A stretch of 64,000 nucleotides of DNA, from assembly GCF_030272615.1 (NCBI RefSeq), contig NC_081412.1:665173352-665237351 (forward strand). Direction: 5' to 3'. The notes beneath the pieces are model-generated. The model was not told the origin of the DNA. It ran no database searches and saw nothing but the letters and a program-made list of their open reading frames with translations. Of this stretch, positions 51,890 through 62,100 are shown one piece after another; positions within the stretch are counted from its first letter, which is position 1; each line of letters begins with the position of its first letter. Made by a program: the position numbers and the translations under genes. The stretch comes from Cryptomeria japonica (lineage: Eukaryota; Streptophyta; Pinopsida; Cupressales; Cupressaceae).

Positions 51890-53735
51890 TGTCAAGCAAC
51901 TTCTACATTGCGTCGGTAGGGTATGACACTCGATGTTTCGGTGCTTTGGGGATGCACGACAAGGGCATGCCTATCATAAAACTTCCCACTCGGATGCGCT
52001 CACGACGTCAGTTTGTGCACACGATGAACCAAATCAATTCTAGCCAATCTGGCAACTTTGCATTGCATGCAACTAACGGTTTTTGCAGCAGGCGAAAAAA
52101 TGCTACTAATCAAAAATGGCTCCAACTCGTCAAAAACCAAGACAGGCCATTGTAGAAAAGCCTCATGCAACCCCACGGGTTCAAATGGATCAACCATATG
52201 TGTCCTAGATTTCAAGAAACAATCCATCAAGTTTTGACAATTTTTTGGACTCAGGGCACTCGAGAGATCGCACCAGTATGGTATGACTCTCGACATTCTG
52301 ACACTTTGGGATGCACAATAGGGGCATGCCTAGTGTAATCCTTCCCACCCTGATGTGTTCGCAATGTCGGTTTATGCACACGACGAACCGAATCAATTCT
52401 AGCCAATCTGGCAACTTTGTATTGCATGCAACTAACGGTTTTTGCAGCAGGCAAAAAAATACTACCAATCAAAAATGGCTCTGACTCGTCAAAAACTGAG
52501 ATAGGCCATTGTAGAGGAGCCTCACACAACCCCATGAGTTCAAATTGATCGACCATATGTGTCCTAGATTTGAAGAAACAATCCATCAAGTTTTGATAAT
52601 TTTTTGGACTCAGGGCACTTGAGAGATCGCACCAGTACGGTATGACTCTCAACATTCCGACACTTTAGGATGCACAACAAGGGCATGCCTAGCATAAACC
52701 TTCCCACCCAGATGCACTCGCAATGTCGATTTGTGCACACGATGAACCGAATCAATTCTAGCCAATCTGGTAACTTTGCATTGCATGCAACTGATGGTTT
52801 TTGTAGTAGGTGAAAAAATGCTACCAATCAAAAATGGCTCCAACTCGTCAAAAATTGAGACAAGCCATTGTAGATGAGCCTAATGCAACCCCATGGGTTC
52901 AAATGAATCAACCAAATGTGTCATGGATTTCAAGAAATAGTCCATCAAGTTTTGACAATTGTTTGGACTCAGGGCACTTGAGAGATCGCACCAGTACGGT
53001 ATGACTCTCGACATTCTGATGCTTTGGGATGCATGACATGGGAATTCCTAGCATAAACCTTCCCACCTGGATGCGCTCACGATGTCAGTTTTTGCACACG
53101 ACGAACCAAATCCATTCTAGCCAATTCGGCAACTTTGCATTGCATGCAACTAATGGTTTTTGCAGCAGGAAAAAAATGCTACCAATAAAAAATGGCTCTG
53201 ACTCATCAAAAACTGAGACAGGTCATTGTAGAGGAGCCTCACGTAACCCCAGGGGTTCAAATGGATTGACCATATGTGTCCTGTATTTGAAGAAATAGTC
53301 CGTCAAGTTTTGACAATTTTTTGGACTCAGGGCACTTGAGAGATCGCACTGGTACGGTACGACTCTCAACATTTCAACGCTTTGGGATGCACAATGTCGG
53401 TTTGTGCACATGATGAACTGAATAAATTCTAGCCAATATGGCAACTTTGCATTGCATACAACTGACAGTTTTTGCAGCAGGCAAAAAAATGCTACCAATC
53501 AAAAATGGCTCCGACTCATAAAAAACTGAGACAGGCCATTGTAGAGGAGCCTCATGGGACCCCACAAGTTCAAACGGATTGACCATATGTGTCTTAGATT
53601 TGAAGAAATAGTATATCAAGTTTTGACAATTTTTTGGACTCAAGGCACTTGAGAGATCGCACCAGTATGGTATGAATCTCGACGTTTCGGTGCTTTGGGA
53701 TGCATGACAGGGGCATGCCTAGCATAAAGGCTAAC
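51890..53735 (+). repeat. 359-bp tandem satellite, about five units
   Basis: The landmark ACGAYGAACC(A/G)AATC occurs at 52021, 52380, 52739 and 53098, exactly 359 bases apart each time, and then at 53410 (312 later), so the last unit has a ~47-base deletion. Other fixed landmarks are GCCAATCTGGCAACTTTGCA, TGCATGCAACTAACGG, AACAATCCATCAAGTTTTGA and GGGCACTTGAGAGATCGCACC. The flanking partial units end at about 53735. Because 359 is not a multiple of three, a frame changes at each unit; the many short minus-strand frames are phase copies of the same sequence. Confidence 0.95.
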
Positions 53736-53834
53736 AACCAATTTAGTGCTTACTTGCTTGAAGGGGGAATGATCTTGTTAACCACAATACTCATGTTTGA
53801 AAAAAAAAGGCTAGGAGAGAGATGAATTTCATGG

Positions 53835-54095
53835 TAATTAATCAATATGAATATGACTTTCAAATAATCCCAATCAATCCACTTTTATTTAACCAATATG
53901 AATATGGTTCCTAAATAATTCCAATTAACCAATATACAAAAATTTCCTAAATAATTCCAATTAACCAATATACCAAAAGTTCCTCAATAATTCCAATTAA
54001 TCAATATACAAAAAAGTTCCTAAATAATTCCAATTAACCAATATACAAAAAGTTCCTAAATAATTCCAATTATACAAAAGTTCCTAAATAATTAT
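53835..54095 (+). repeat. ~36-bp minisatellite, about 6-7 units
   Basis: The unit AATTCCAATTAACCAATATA followed by CAAAAAGTTCCTAAAT is repeated head to tail with variable A-runs. The first units are more diverged (AATCAATATGAATATG...). Non-coding. Confidence 0.85.
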
Positions 54096-54490
54096 AATCT
54101 TTTTTTTTTCTAGTTGTTCTTGAACCAATGCCAAATCTTTCGTAGATTATAAGGAGATAACTAACTAACCCTTCCATTTGAAATTCTTAGATGGGAGCTA
54201 AGGTTTGCTCCAAGATCTTCCTGAATTAAAATTGTTCTTTAATCTTCTAAGTGATCATGGAATAGGTTTCTCAAAACCCACATTGAGGCAAGAATCCAAT
54301 AATAACAAATTTTTAACTCATTCCATCTTTGAATCTAAGTTTCATTAGAAATTTACAACAAAAGACGAATACTTGATCTAAGGTTCATGAGCTAAGTCAA
54401 GTCTCACGGTATAATGATTTCAGATTTGATAACTCTCTTTGGTTTCAGATAAAGTTTCTACACTTCCCAATTAATTTCAATGTTCTAGAT
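54096..54490. other. Unassigned sequence
   Basis: Lies between the minisatellite and LTR-like unit C. No domain or repeat copy elsewhere in this window was recognised. Confidence 0.4.
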
Positions 54491-57183
54491 TATACCATGT
54501 AGATTATATGAATCTTTACTATGAGATTCATCCCTACATTTAAATGTATCTTCTCCCTTTTACTATTCTTATGTTTCCTTGAAGTTAGAAGATAAATTTG
54601 ACTATTATTATGTTTGACTATACTAAATTTCTTGTTTATTCTGCATCTTGGAATCCAATAAAGAAAAATCTAATATCCAACCTACTACTACTACTAAGAG
54701 ATTTATATTCAAAATGAGAAGGACTATTATTTCTAGCTTCTTGCAACTTGCATGATAACATCAATTGTGTAACTTGCATGATAATCATAAATATGTACCT
54801 GGTATGATGACAATAATGTGTAACTTGCATGGAAACAATAATTAAGTAACTTACATGATAGAGGTAAATATGTAACTTGCATGATAACAATAATAGTGTA
54901 ACTCATATATAGATTAAAAATGTTCATTTTCTTAAATGAGGATTAGTTAAATTAAATTTGAATCATTTTCTTGAAATAAACAATTGATGAAGGTGGCTAT
55001 GATTTCTTAGAGAGGAGGTCCCTTTAGACAATCTTAATCAATATAATTTAATAATTTAAAATAGGATAAAAATTCCATCCAAATAACCCGATTAAATATA
55101 AAACTATTTAGATGAGTCTAAACTATATATAGTTACAAGTCCATCTACGAATTTAATTCCATTGGTTTAGCAAGATTGAAGAGCCCCAATCATTCGACAA
55201 AAAAAACTCTCCAAATTTATTCCTTTTAATGGTAAAAAATAACTACAAATTTTTATTTTAATAAAATTTTATTTACAATTAGATTTTATTTATAAGTCAC
55301 TCCATACAAATCCAGTTTTTGTATTACAAAAGAAAAATTTATATTAATAATTCTTATTTTCACTAGTAAATAAATAAATAAAATAAAATTTATATATATA
55401 ATGCAATCTTTAATCCTTTCTTTTAAATAAAGGAAAAGTGGGGGAGTGGGGGCTCACGGGCCCTGCCATGCCTGCAGACCCACAGGAACAAGGAAGTGGG
55501 GGTACAACTCCCCACTACCCACCTCAAATCATTAAAAATGCCAACATAATTAAAATGCCTTAACATAATAAAAATGCTCAAACAACATTGATTTTAATTT
55601 CGATTTAAAACAAGGATTGAAAAGATGTTTATAAATTTATTATTATTATATATATATTGTATATATGATTATTTATATATTTTTATCTGAGTTTTATTAA
55701 ATTTTACAGAGAGGCTAAATAGACTTAGAAAGAAAATAAATAAATAACACAGATAAACAAACATATATTCACATAGAGATAAAACTTATTTGCTGATGTA
55801 TTCTGGAAGATAAAATTATTGGTAGGGAGAATTTATTTGTTTTCTCAAGGATTGTTTTCTTTTTTTGTTCACCGAGAGTAAATTTACAATACATTTGAGG
55901 TAGATATGAATCTGTAGCAAGTTTTCTTAGAGATTATTGAAATTTCTCAAAGCATTCTTAGATTAAGTTTCCAAAATAAATTGCTTCACAGAGAAGAATT
56001 CTAGAGAAAAATTAACCTATATTTTCATGCATGTTTTGAGGAGAGAATAGTCTCAAAGGAAATCAGCCACAGAGAAAAGAAAAGGGTTTCATAGAGAGGT
56101 AATTTGGAATAAATAAATATTTTGTGGTAGTGTTTTGAATTAAGTAAGGAAAATATATAAACAATTTCCCAAAGGTAGATTTCAAGAGAGATGAAAATGA
56201 ACATTCACAGATTTCACAGAGAGATGAACTTGGATTTCCACAAATTTCACAGAGAGGTGAATGGTTCTACATCTTATTGAAAATAATAACAACCGGGTTT
56301 GAATTAACACAGAGAAAGGTTTTCTCCACAACACATAAAAAAAAAATTTGTTCAATATATATGTTTTGTTCTATGCACATTTTGAGGAAAAGAAGAAGAA
56401 AACTACACAGAGAGAAAATCAAATACAGAGTTTTTTCACAGATCTTTACCTTAGATTTTTTTTTTTTTTAAATTGAGAAAACCAAAAAGTAAAAAGAAAT
56501 CTGATTTTCTTTCTTTTCTCTAAAACAGATTAAATAAATAAAAAGGAATCTGCATATGCATATTTGGAAGGAATTTTTATCAATGCAAAAAAATAGATTT
56601 TTCATTTTGATTAATCTTTCTAAATAATTAAGAGATCATTTCTTGAAGCAAAATTTTCATAAAATAATAAACAAACCAAATAATAAAAAATCTAAGAGAG
56701 ATAAAATATTTTCCTTTTGAAAATACAAATTTCACACAGGCAAATAAGAGAATACAAAGAAGGGAACCTAGATTGATGAAACTTTTGATGTTGAATCCTC
56801 TTTAGCCTTCTTAGATCCTTCCTTGTAGCTTGGTGAGAATTCTTCAAGAGAAAACCTAATAATTCTACAATGAAATGTGACTAAAAACAAAATCCTACTA
56901 CTATTAACAAGAACTTGAGAAATTATTTCACACCAAAAACCATGAACTCCCCTATTAAATGTTTGGCATACAATATATAGAAAGAGTGCACCATATTCCA
57001 CTTTCGAAAGAATTAATTGAAATGGAGATTCTTTTCTAAAATTATTTTTCATGTAACATTGATTGTTGACATAGTGGGAGTTACATGCAAGAACATGAAT
57101 TTGAAAAGACTCTTCTAGAAACTTCCCTTTTTCTCCTATGACATGTGCTAGAATAAATAATTTATAAATAAATCTTATGACCT
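54491..57183 (-). repeat. LTR-like unit C, main part
   Basis: Highly similar to unit B (24701-27390), starting at the same TATACCATGTAGATTATAT point and following it through the AACTTGCATGATAA repeats, the GTGGGGGAGTGGGGGCTC block near 55438, CACAGAGA clusters (55700-56450) and TTCTCCTATGACATGTGCTAG near 57130. The match stops at ATGACCT (57177-57183). The rest of the unit continues after an insertion, at 60500. Confidence 0.85.
57177..57183. other. 7-bp duplication ATGACCT (left side of insertion)
   Basis: Present once in intact unit B (CTTATGACCTCATATAC near 27428) but twice in unit C, at 57177-57183 and 60500-60506. This marks a target duplication around the 57184-60499 insertion. Confidence 0.75.
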
Positions 57184-58899
57184 ATTGGTAAACAAATTTG
57201 TCACTGCAGTCATTTATCTAAAACTGACCCTGTTTTCTCGATGAGCAGTGACAAACGTTCCAACAGTTGGAAAGATTGGAGTAAAACCATAATCTTCCTC
57301 TGCGTTTGAGAGGGGCAGCTCCCTCGTATGATAGGGGTATTTAGGATTTTTGTGTACTTTAAACCTGAAAGTACATAAAGGAGAAAACATAGAACTTACA
57401 CAAGATTAATAACAGAAACCCTACTAGAAGACATATGAATACCAAGTTGGATTCCATAATTGATAACAATTACAAAAGGGGTTACCACCAAATAGGTTAG
57501 TCATGCAACGATGATGAATTAAGTACAATAAATGTCGACATACAGAGAGATAGGTTGTACTAGCACATGCAGGTCAAGATACTGTGAAATGATATGTTTC
57601 ATCAATAGATTTCACCAATACATAAAGGGATTACTAATTCAGCATACGTGAAATTAGTAATAATAAATCATGAATACATTCAAGACACAAGAACTCAATG
57701 CATTCCTCATTATTCTTTTTGAAAATATACAAGTTCAAAACCCCTTGGTACAAAGGTATCAACATCAAAAGTTCTCACTTAGTTTCTCTACAAAATTCTG
57801 CAGAGTTCCCCCCCCCCCCCCCACCCCATAAAAGTATATCTTTACATTGCAAATAGCCTTGTATTTATAGGCTTTTTAGGAAAACTACCTTAGTAACTAA
57901 CTTTGGATAGGTTAATAACTAACTCATTTTTATGCAAAAAGAGTTTAGTTATAAACTACTTAACTTTTGTGTGAATAAGGTCCATTGTCTAACCTTTAGT
58001 TACAATATGTGACATAAGTCACTTTTACAAAATTTATGGCTTTGAAAGAAGAATCAAGTTGTTGTTAGGAGATGTCCATCGCGAAAATCTCTATCCCTTC
58101 TTGAATTGATGATCCATTGGATGACACTTGAGATGAATCTTCATTGTTAGTTTAACATTTATAAGAATTGTGGTTGTCGCTTGCCTGTCAAAAATGGGTA
58201 ACACAAGGATAATTCACATTCCTTGAAGTCATGTAACCGGAAGGATAAAAGTATAACTTCCCTTGAAAAATCTCAAACACTTCTCATCTTTATAATTAAT
58301 GTAAATCCCTATCTTGAACCATGATTGCAATAACCAGATTCAATGATCATGGTGGTTTCAAAGTCATCAATTGGACTAATCAAATACAACGCATCTTTCA
58401 AATTCATGTCATTTCTCTAAGAAAAAGACTCTCCTCTAAACTTTAAGGCATTTTATCAAACAAGTCCTTTGCCTTTCCTATGCTTCCACACTTTTTTCTT
58501 TGCTTTCTATGAGGAGAATTCTTTAAAAGCAAGATGAATTGGAACTAGACTTCGTAGACCTATTGCTCTGATCCATTAATTTCACATGTTTAAGAATATC
58601 CAAGGCATATTTAATGAACTCATTTCCTATATAAACTACAACCATTTTTTATGTTATTTTATCTATATGCTGCAATCTTAGGACTCCATGAGATGACATC
58701 AATCTGAGGTATTTGTCAACTAGTTCACTTGCCATGTCTAAGCTTCCCCAATCTGCATTATTGTATATGCTGCCACGATTTGCAGTATTCTATCACACAC
58801 TTCATGGGAATCATTTATACTTCTGCATTATGTAGCATTTTTTATGCTTCTACCATGTGTATTGGCTATGATACTTATATTTCTCCAGAGAAGCTGCAA

Positions 58900-59620
58900 C
58901 TTCAACATCTAGCCTCCACGATCTGTACCTACTCAGGTACATGACATGGCTTGGGCCAGGATACTATGGTTTGCATCATTATAAAGCAATTATCAGCTTA
59001 AACATATGTATATAGCTTGCACCACATCTTCTTGAGAAATTGCAATGACAACATCTGGCAAAATCACTTTATCTTTTACACATTGATGAATGTCCATAAC
59101 CGGTTCAAAGTTCACACTGAAATATCATGGAATTCGATCTTACATCTACATTGATCATTTCTTTAATGTGTACAATATGCACTAAAAAATATTATTTATT
59201 TAGTGCATTCTATCAAACAAATATGATGTATGTATTATATCAAACAGTTCATGTGCATTGTTTGTACTTTAACAATCTGCTTCCTCCATACTTCCACAAT
59301 TTGTCTATGCATTCTGTCCAAAAAAAAAATGATGTACAGTGTCGATGCCCTTTATCATACCTCCCACATCCATGAAATGCATATCAACATTACAAAGCAT
59401 TAACTACATGGGTTTTGGCTTTACAACCACCAATTGCAGCATATATATCATGTAATCAAACCTAACGATAGGCGATATTCTCAGGTTTGGCAGTCACATC
59501 TTCCAGAGCAATTGCAGCTACAACATTGATGAAATCCCTCTATCCTTTTAAGCTTTGATGAATGTCCATAACCTGTTCATAAGCTCTCGACTTTGTATGG
59601 AATGGAAGGTAGAAAAACTT
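58900..59620 (-). pseudogene. Possible fragments of a pentatricopeptide-repeat (PPR) gene
   Basis: Two minus-strand segments about 465 bases apart are similar to each other and to the start of a plant PLS-type PPR repeat. The segment near 59015-59125 reads V-M-D-I-H-Q-C-V-K-D ... L-P-D-V-V-I-A-I-S. The segment near 59475-59590 reads Q-V-M-D-I-H-Q-S-L-K-G ... N-V-V-A-A-I-A-L-E-D-V. Plant PPR proteins commonly carry G-x-x-I/V-H-Q ... S-N-V-V-V-x-x-A-L-V-D-M-Y-A-K-C. PPR proteins bind organelle RNA. Stops and shifts break the rest. The similarity is short, so this is tentative. Confidence 0.3.
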
Positions 59621-59726
59621 GCATTGCAGATTTTCATTATTAATCATATTGTCTTTGCTTACAAAAATCCATGAGACTGCATTTCATTTGTGCATTTTCT
59701 ATTTAAATCTTATGAAGAAGGTTAAG

Positions 59727-59885
59727 AATGCTCCAAAATGGAGCATTTCTAACATTTTTAGACAAAGCGAGTCTACACAAGTTTAAGAAATAATGTTAGA
59801 GATGCTTCGTTTTGGATAATTCTTAACCTCTTTCTTTTTGAGGTTATGAATATGGGTTAAAAATGCTCAAAAACGGAGCATCCTT
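59727..59885. repeat. Hairpin-forming AATGCTCC-GGAGCATT repeats
   Basis: A perfect 8-base inverted repeat AATGCTCC-AAAAT-GGAGCATT lies at 59727-59747. A second version, ATGCTC-AAAAACG-GAGCAT, lies near 59866-59884. A related but altered piece (GATGCTTCGTTTTGG) sits between them. TTCTTAACC/GTTAAGAA motifs flank each one. Confidence 0.7.
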
Positions 59886-60499
59886 AACCATTTCTTTCAA
59901 AGACTATGATCTTGACCTCTAGAAACCATTGACTATGAAGGAGAATAAAGGAGAAATGAAAATAATGAAATTTTTAGACAACTTTTTCCCTCAAATGACC
60001 ACAATATTAAAACAATTTAAAATATTAAATTATTTTTGAAAAATAATTTAAATATTTTAAATTTAGTGCTCAAACTTAGTAAAGATGGCCATATCTTCCA
60101 AACGGTAGGGAGTTAGGCTCCGGAATTTGAAACACATATTTATGTTAGGGAAATGAGAAAATACCATAATTTTTTCCACATTAAAATACCTAGGATGAGG
60201 GATTTTAATTATTTGCAAGCGAGCGACATCAAAATGTGAAAGTTTAAAATATAGCAAACTGTGAACTCGGTTCAGGCAAAAATTGGTAATATGGTATAAA
60301 ATGATTCTTAGCACATGTTCACAAAACAATTTCCCTAAATTATTTGTAATTTTAAAAACTCATCCATTTTTCACATTTTGATTGACAAAAATATTGGATC
60401 ACATGCTCACTCATTACGCATAGACACATATTTGGGTCTTTGTTCAACATTGGGACCAATTTGAAGTTAAAATTTTGGGTATGTCAAATATGGGGCAAC

Positions 60500-60617
60500 A
60501 TGACCTCATATGTGTGTTCACTTATTAATTCTTTTATTTAAGATTTCAATCATATTCAATTTATCTTATCTCTCTAACATTACTCATAGAATTGATAGTA
60601 ATAAAAATAATATAGTT

Positions 60618-60678
<61 letters not shown>

Positions 60679-60719
60679 CAACAACAACAATAAGAAGTTA
60701 GGAAAAGAGGGTTATGACA
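60500..60719 (-). repeat. LTR-like unit C, remaining start segment
   Basis: Resumes the match to unit B after the insertion (ACCTCATATGTGTGTTCACTTA, then TCAATCATATTCAATTTATC, an (AAT)n tract at 60620-60692, and GTTAGGAAAAGAG). On the minus strand the unit starts TGTCATAACCCTC at 60719, the same start as unit A. No purine tract lies beyond it, so this looks like a 5' or solo LTR rather than a 3' LTR. Confidence 0.8.
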
Positions 60720-62100
60720 TTATGATCTTGAAAATACCTTCCAACATGAATCTATATAGCTCACCAAGTCCATATCAATGACCATTCCATAGTGTTTGCC
60801 AAAATTGTAATTACCTTGAATGAAAATGCCTTTCAATGCCTCTCATGGGGATCCTTCAAAAAACTAATATACCATTAGAATATCATACAAAATATTATAC
60901 CTAATGTGAATCAAATAAGTGAGGCTCCCAACATGTAATTGATATTAAAGTACCATCAACCAAGGTGAAGAATATTGATCCTCGAAAGGAATCAAGATAC
61001 ATGAAAGTACTACCTAAAATAATATAAAAGAAGAGTAAATTATGAAAAACATTATATTTACAATTAAAAAGGAAAAATAAATATAAAACATAAACAAAAT
61101 CACACCATAAAATAAGTGTATCTAAAGAAAACCAATTTTAGGATAAAATAACCATATACATAAGTACCACAATGTATTATTTACTAACTCAAACATCAAC
61201 ACAATATACTTGTAAAGAAATAATTTATCTAGGAGCATCATTTTGTAGCATCGTAAATTGTACACCTTTAATTAGAGTGTCCAATTTCACACTCTCTTAG
61301 CACTCGTTCTAGTATCTCTAATTCTTCTATGCACTATAGGATCTTTTATTAATTTAAATTAATATTATGTGTCCTCTCTTAATTAAATCTCACCAAAATT
61401 CTATTTGAGCCCTTATATGATATGTCTACCATTTAATTATTTTATCTCCTCATTTCTCACCTATCTAGGCCCTATTTTAACATGTGTGGCCTTTTGTATT
61501 TTATCCCAACCTCAAAAATCAATTTACATTTAATCCTAGCCTCTCCTTAGTATTTCAGACCTTGGGTTTAAATTTGGGACTACATTGGAGGGAGCAAGTC
61601 AAGTAGGGTGCCCCGCTCCTAGGAGCAAGTTGAGTAGGGTTCTCTTCTCCTTGATGTTTTGGTTCAAAGTTAAACCACTTAATGGTTAGCTTAATTAAGC
61701 AGGAATTATTTGCCCGTTCTAGCCTACTCTAATTTTTGCACCCCAAAATACTTGGTGAGGTATATAAGGATTCTCTCTCAATTTATTTTGGATAGCTTAT
61801 CTTCTCTCGTGCTAGTATTATCATCTAATTCAAGAACATGTTTGATTCAAGGAGTATAAATCCATTTCAAGTAATCTTCACGCATTTTTTTATTTATGAT
61901 TTTGTGTCGTTTTAATCATAGTATTGCCTTGATGCATGGTGAATTTATCCTAAGAGCATTGCATCATCAATTGATAGTATAATTATTTCAATTCAAGCAT
62001 TTAAAATTTAGACTTTTATTTAATTTCATCAATGTTGTAGGGTTGAGTCCCAACCAAGGGTTTGACTAACTCAACCCCCATAACAACCCCAAAACACCAT
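60720..62100 (+). other. AT-rich, possible decayed LTR with TATA-like box
   Basis: No coding sequence. GGTATATAAGG at about 61756-61766, followed by C/T-rich sequence, looks like a core promoter, and C-rich CAACCCCCATAACAACCCC lies near 62070-62090. These fit an old gypsy-type LTR, but no borders or second copy were found in the window. Confidence 0.3.

Larger units (their letters stand above)
57184..60499. mobile_element. 3.3-kb insertion in LTR-like unit C, class unclear
   Basis: Defined by comparison with unit B: the flanks match continuous sequence there, and ATGACCT is duplicated. The inserted ends (ATTGGTAAACAAATTTG... and ...GTCAAATATGGGGCAAC) form neither an inverted repeat nor a TG...CA pair, and no poly-A tail is seen. 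Contents: a C-run at 57808-57823, hairpins with AATGCTCC/GGAGCATT arms (59727-59747), and possible PPR-gene fragments on the minus strand (58900-59620). A 7-base duplication does not fit copia or gypsy (5 bases). Confidence 0.65.

Noticed and set aside
52000-53643. Repeated minus-strand frames of 87-134 codons in the satellite as genes
   Set aside because: They are phase copies of one 359-base unit; the period breaks the frame each unit and no selection is visible. Kept only as a hunting note.
57184-60499. Insertion interpreted as a Helitron
   Set aside because: Helitrons insert without target duplication between A and T and end in CTRR after a hairpin; here a 7-bp duplication is seen and the ends do not match.
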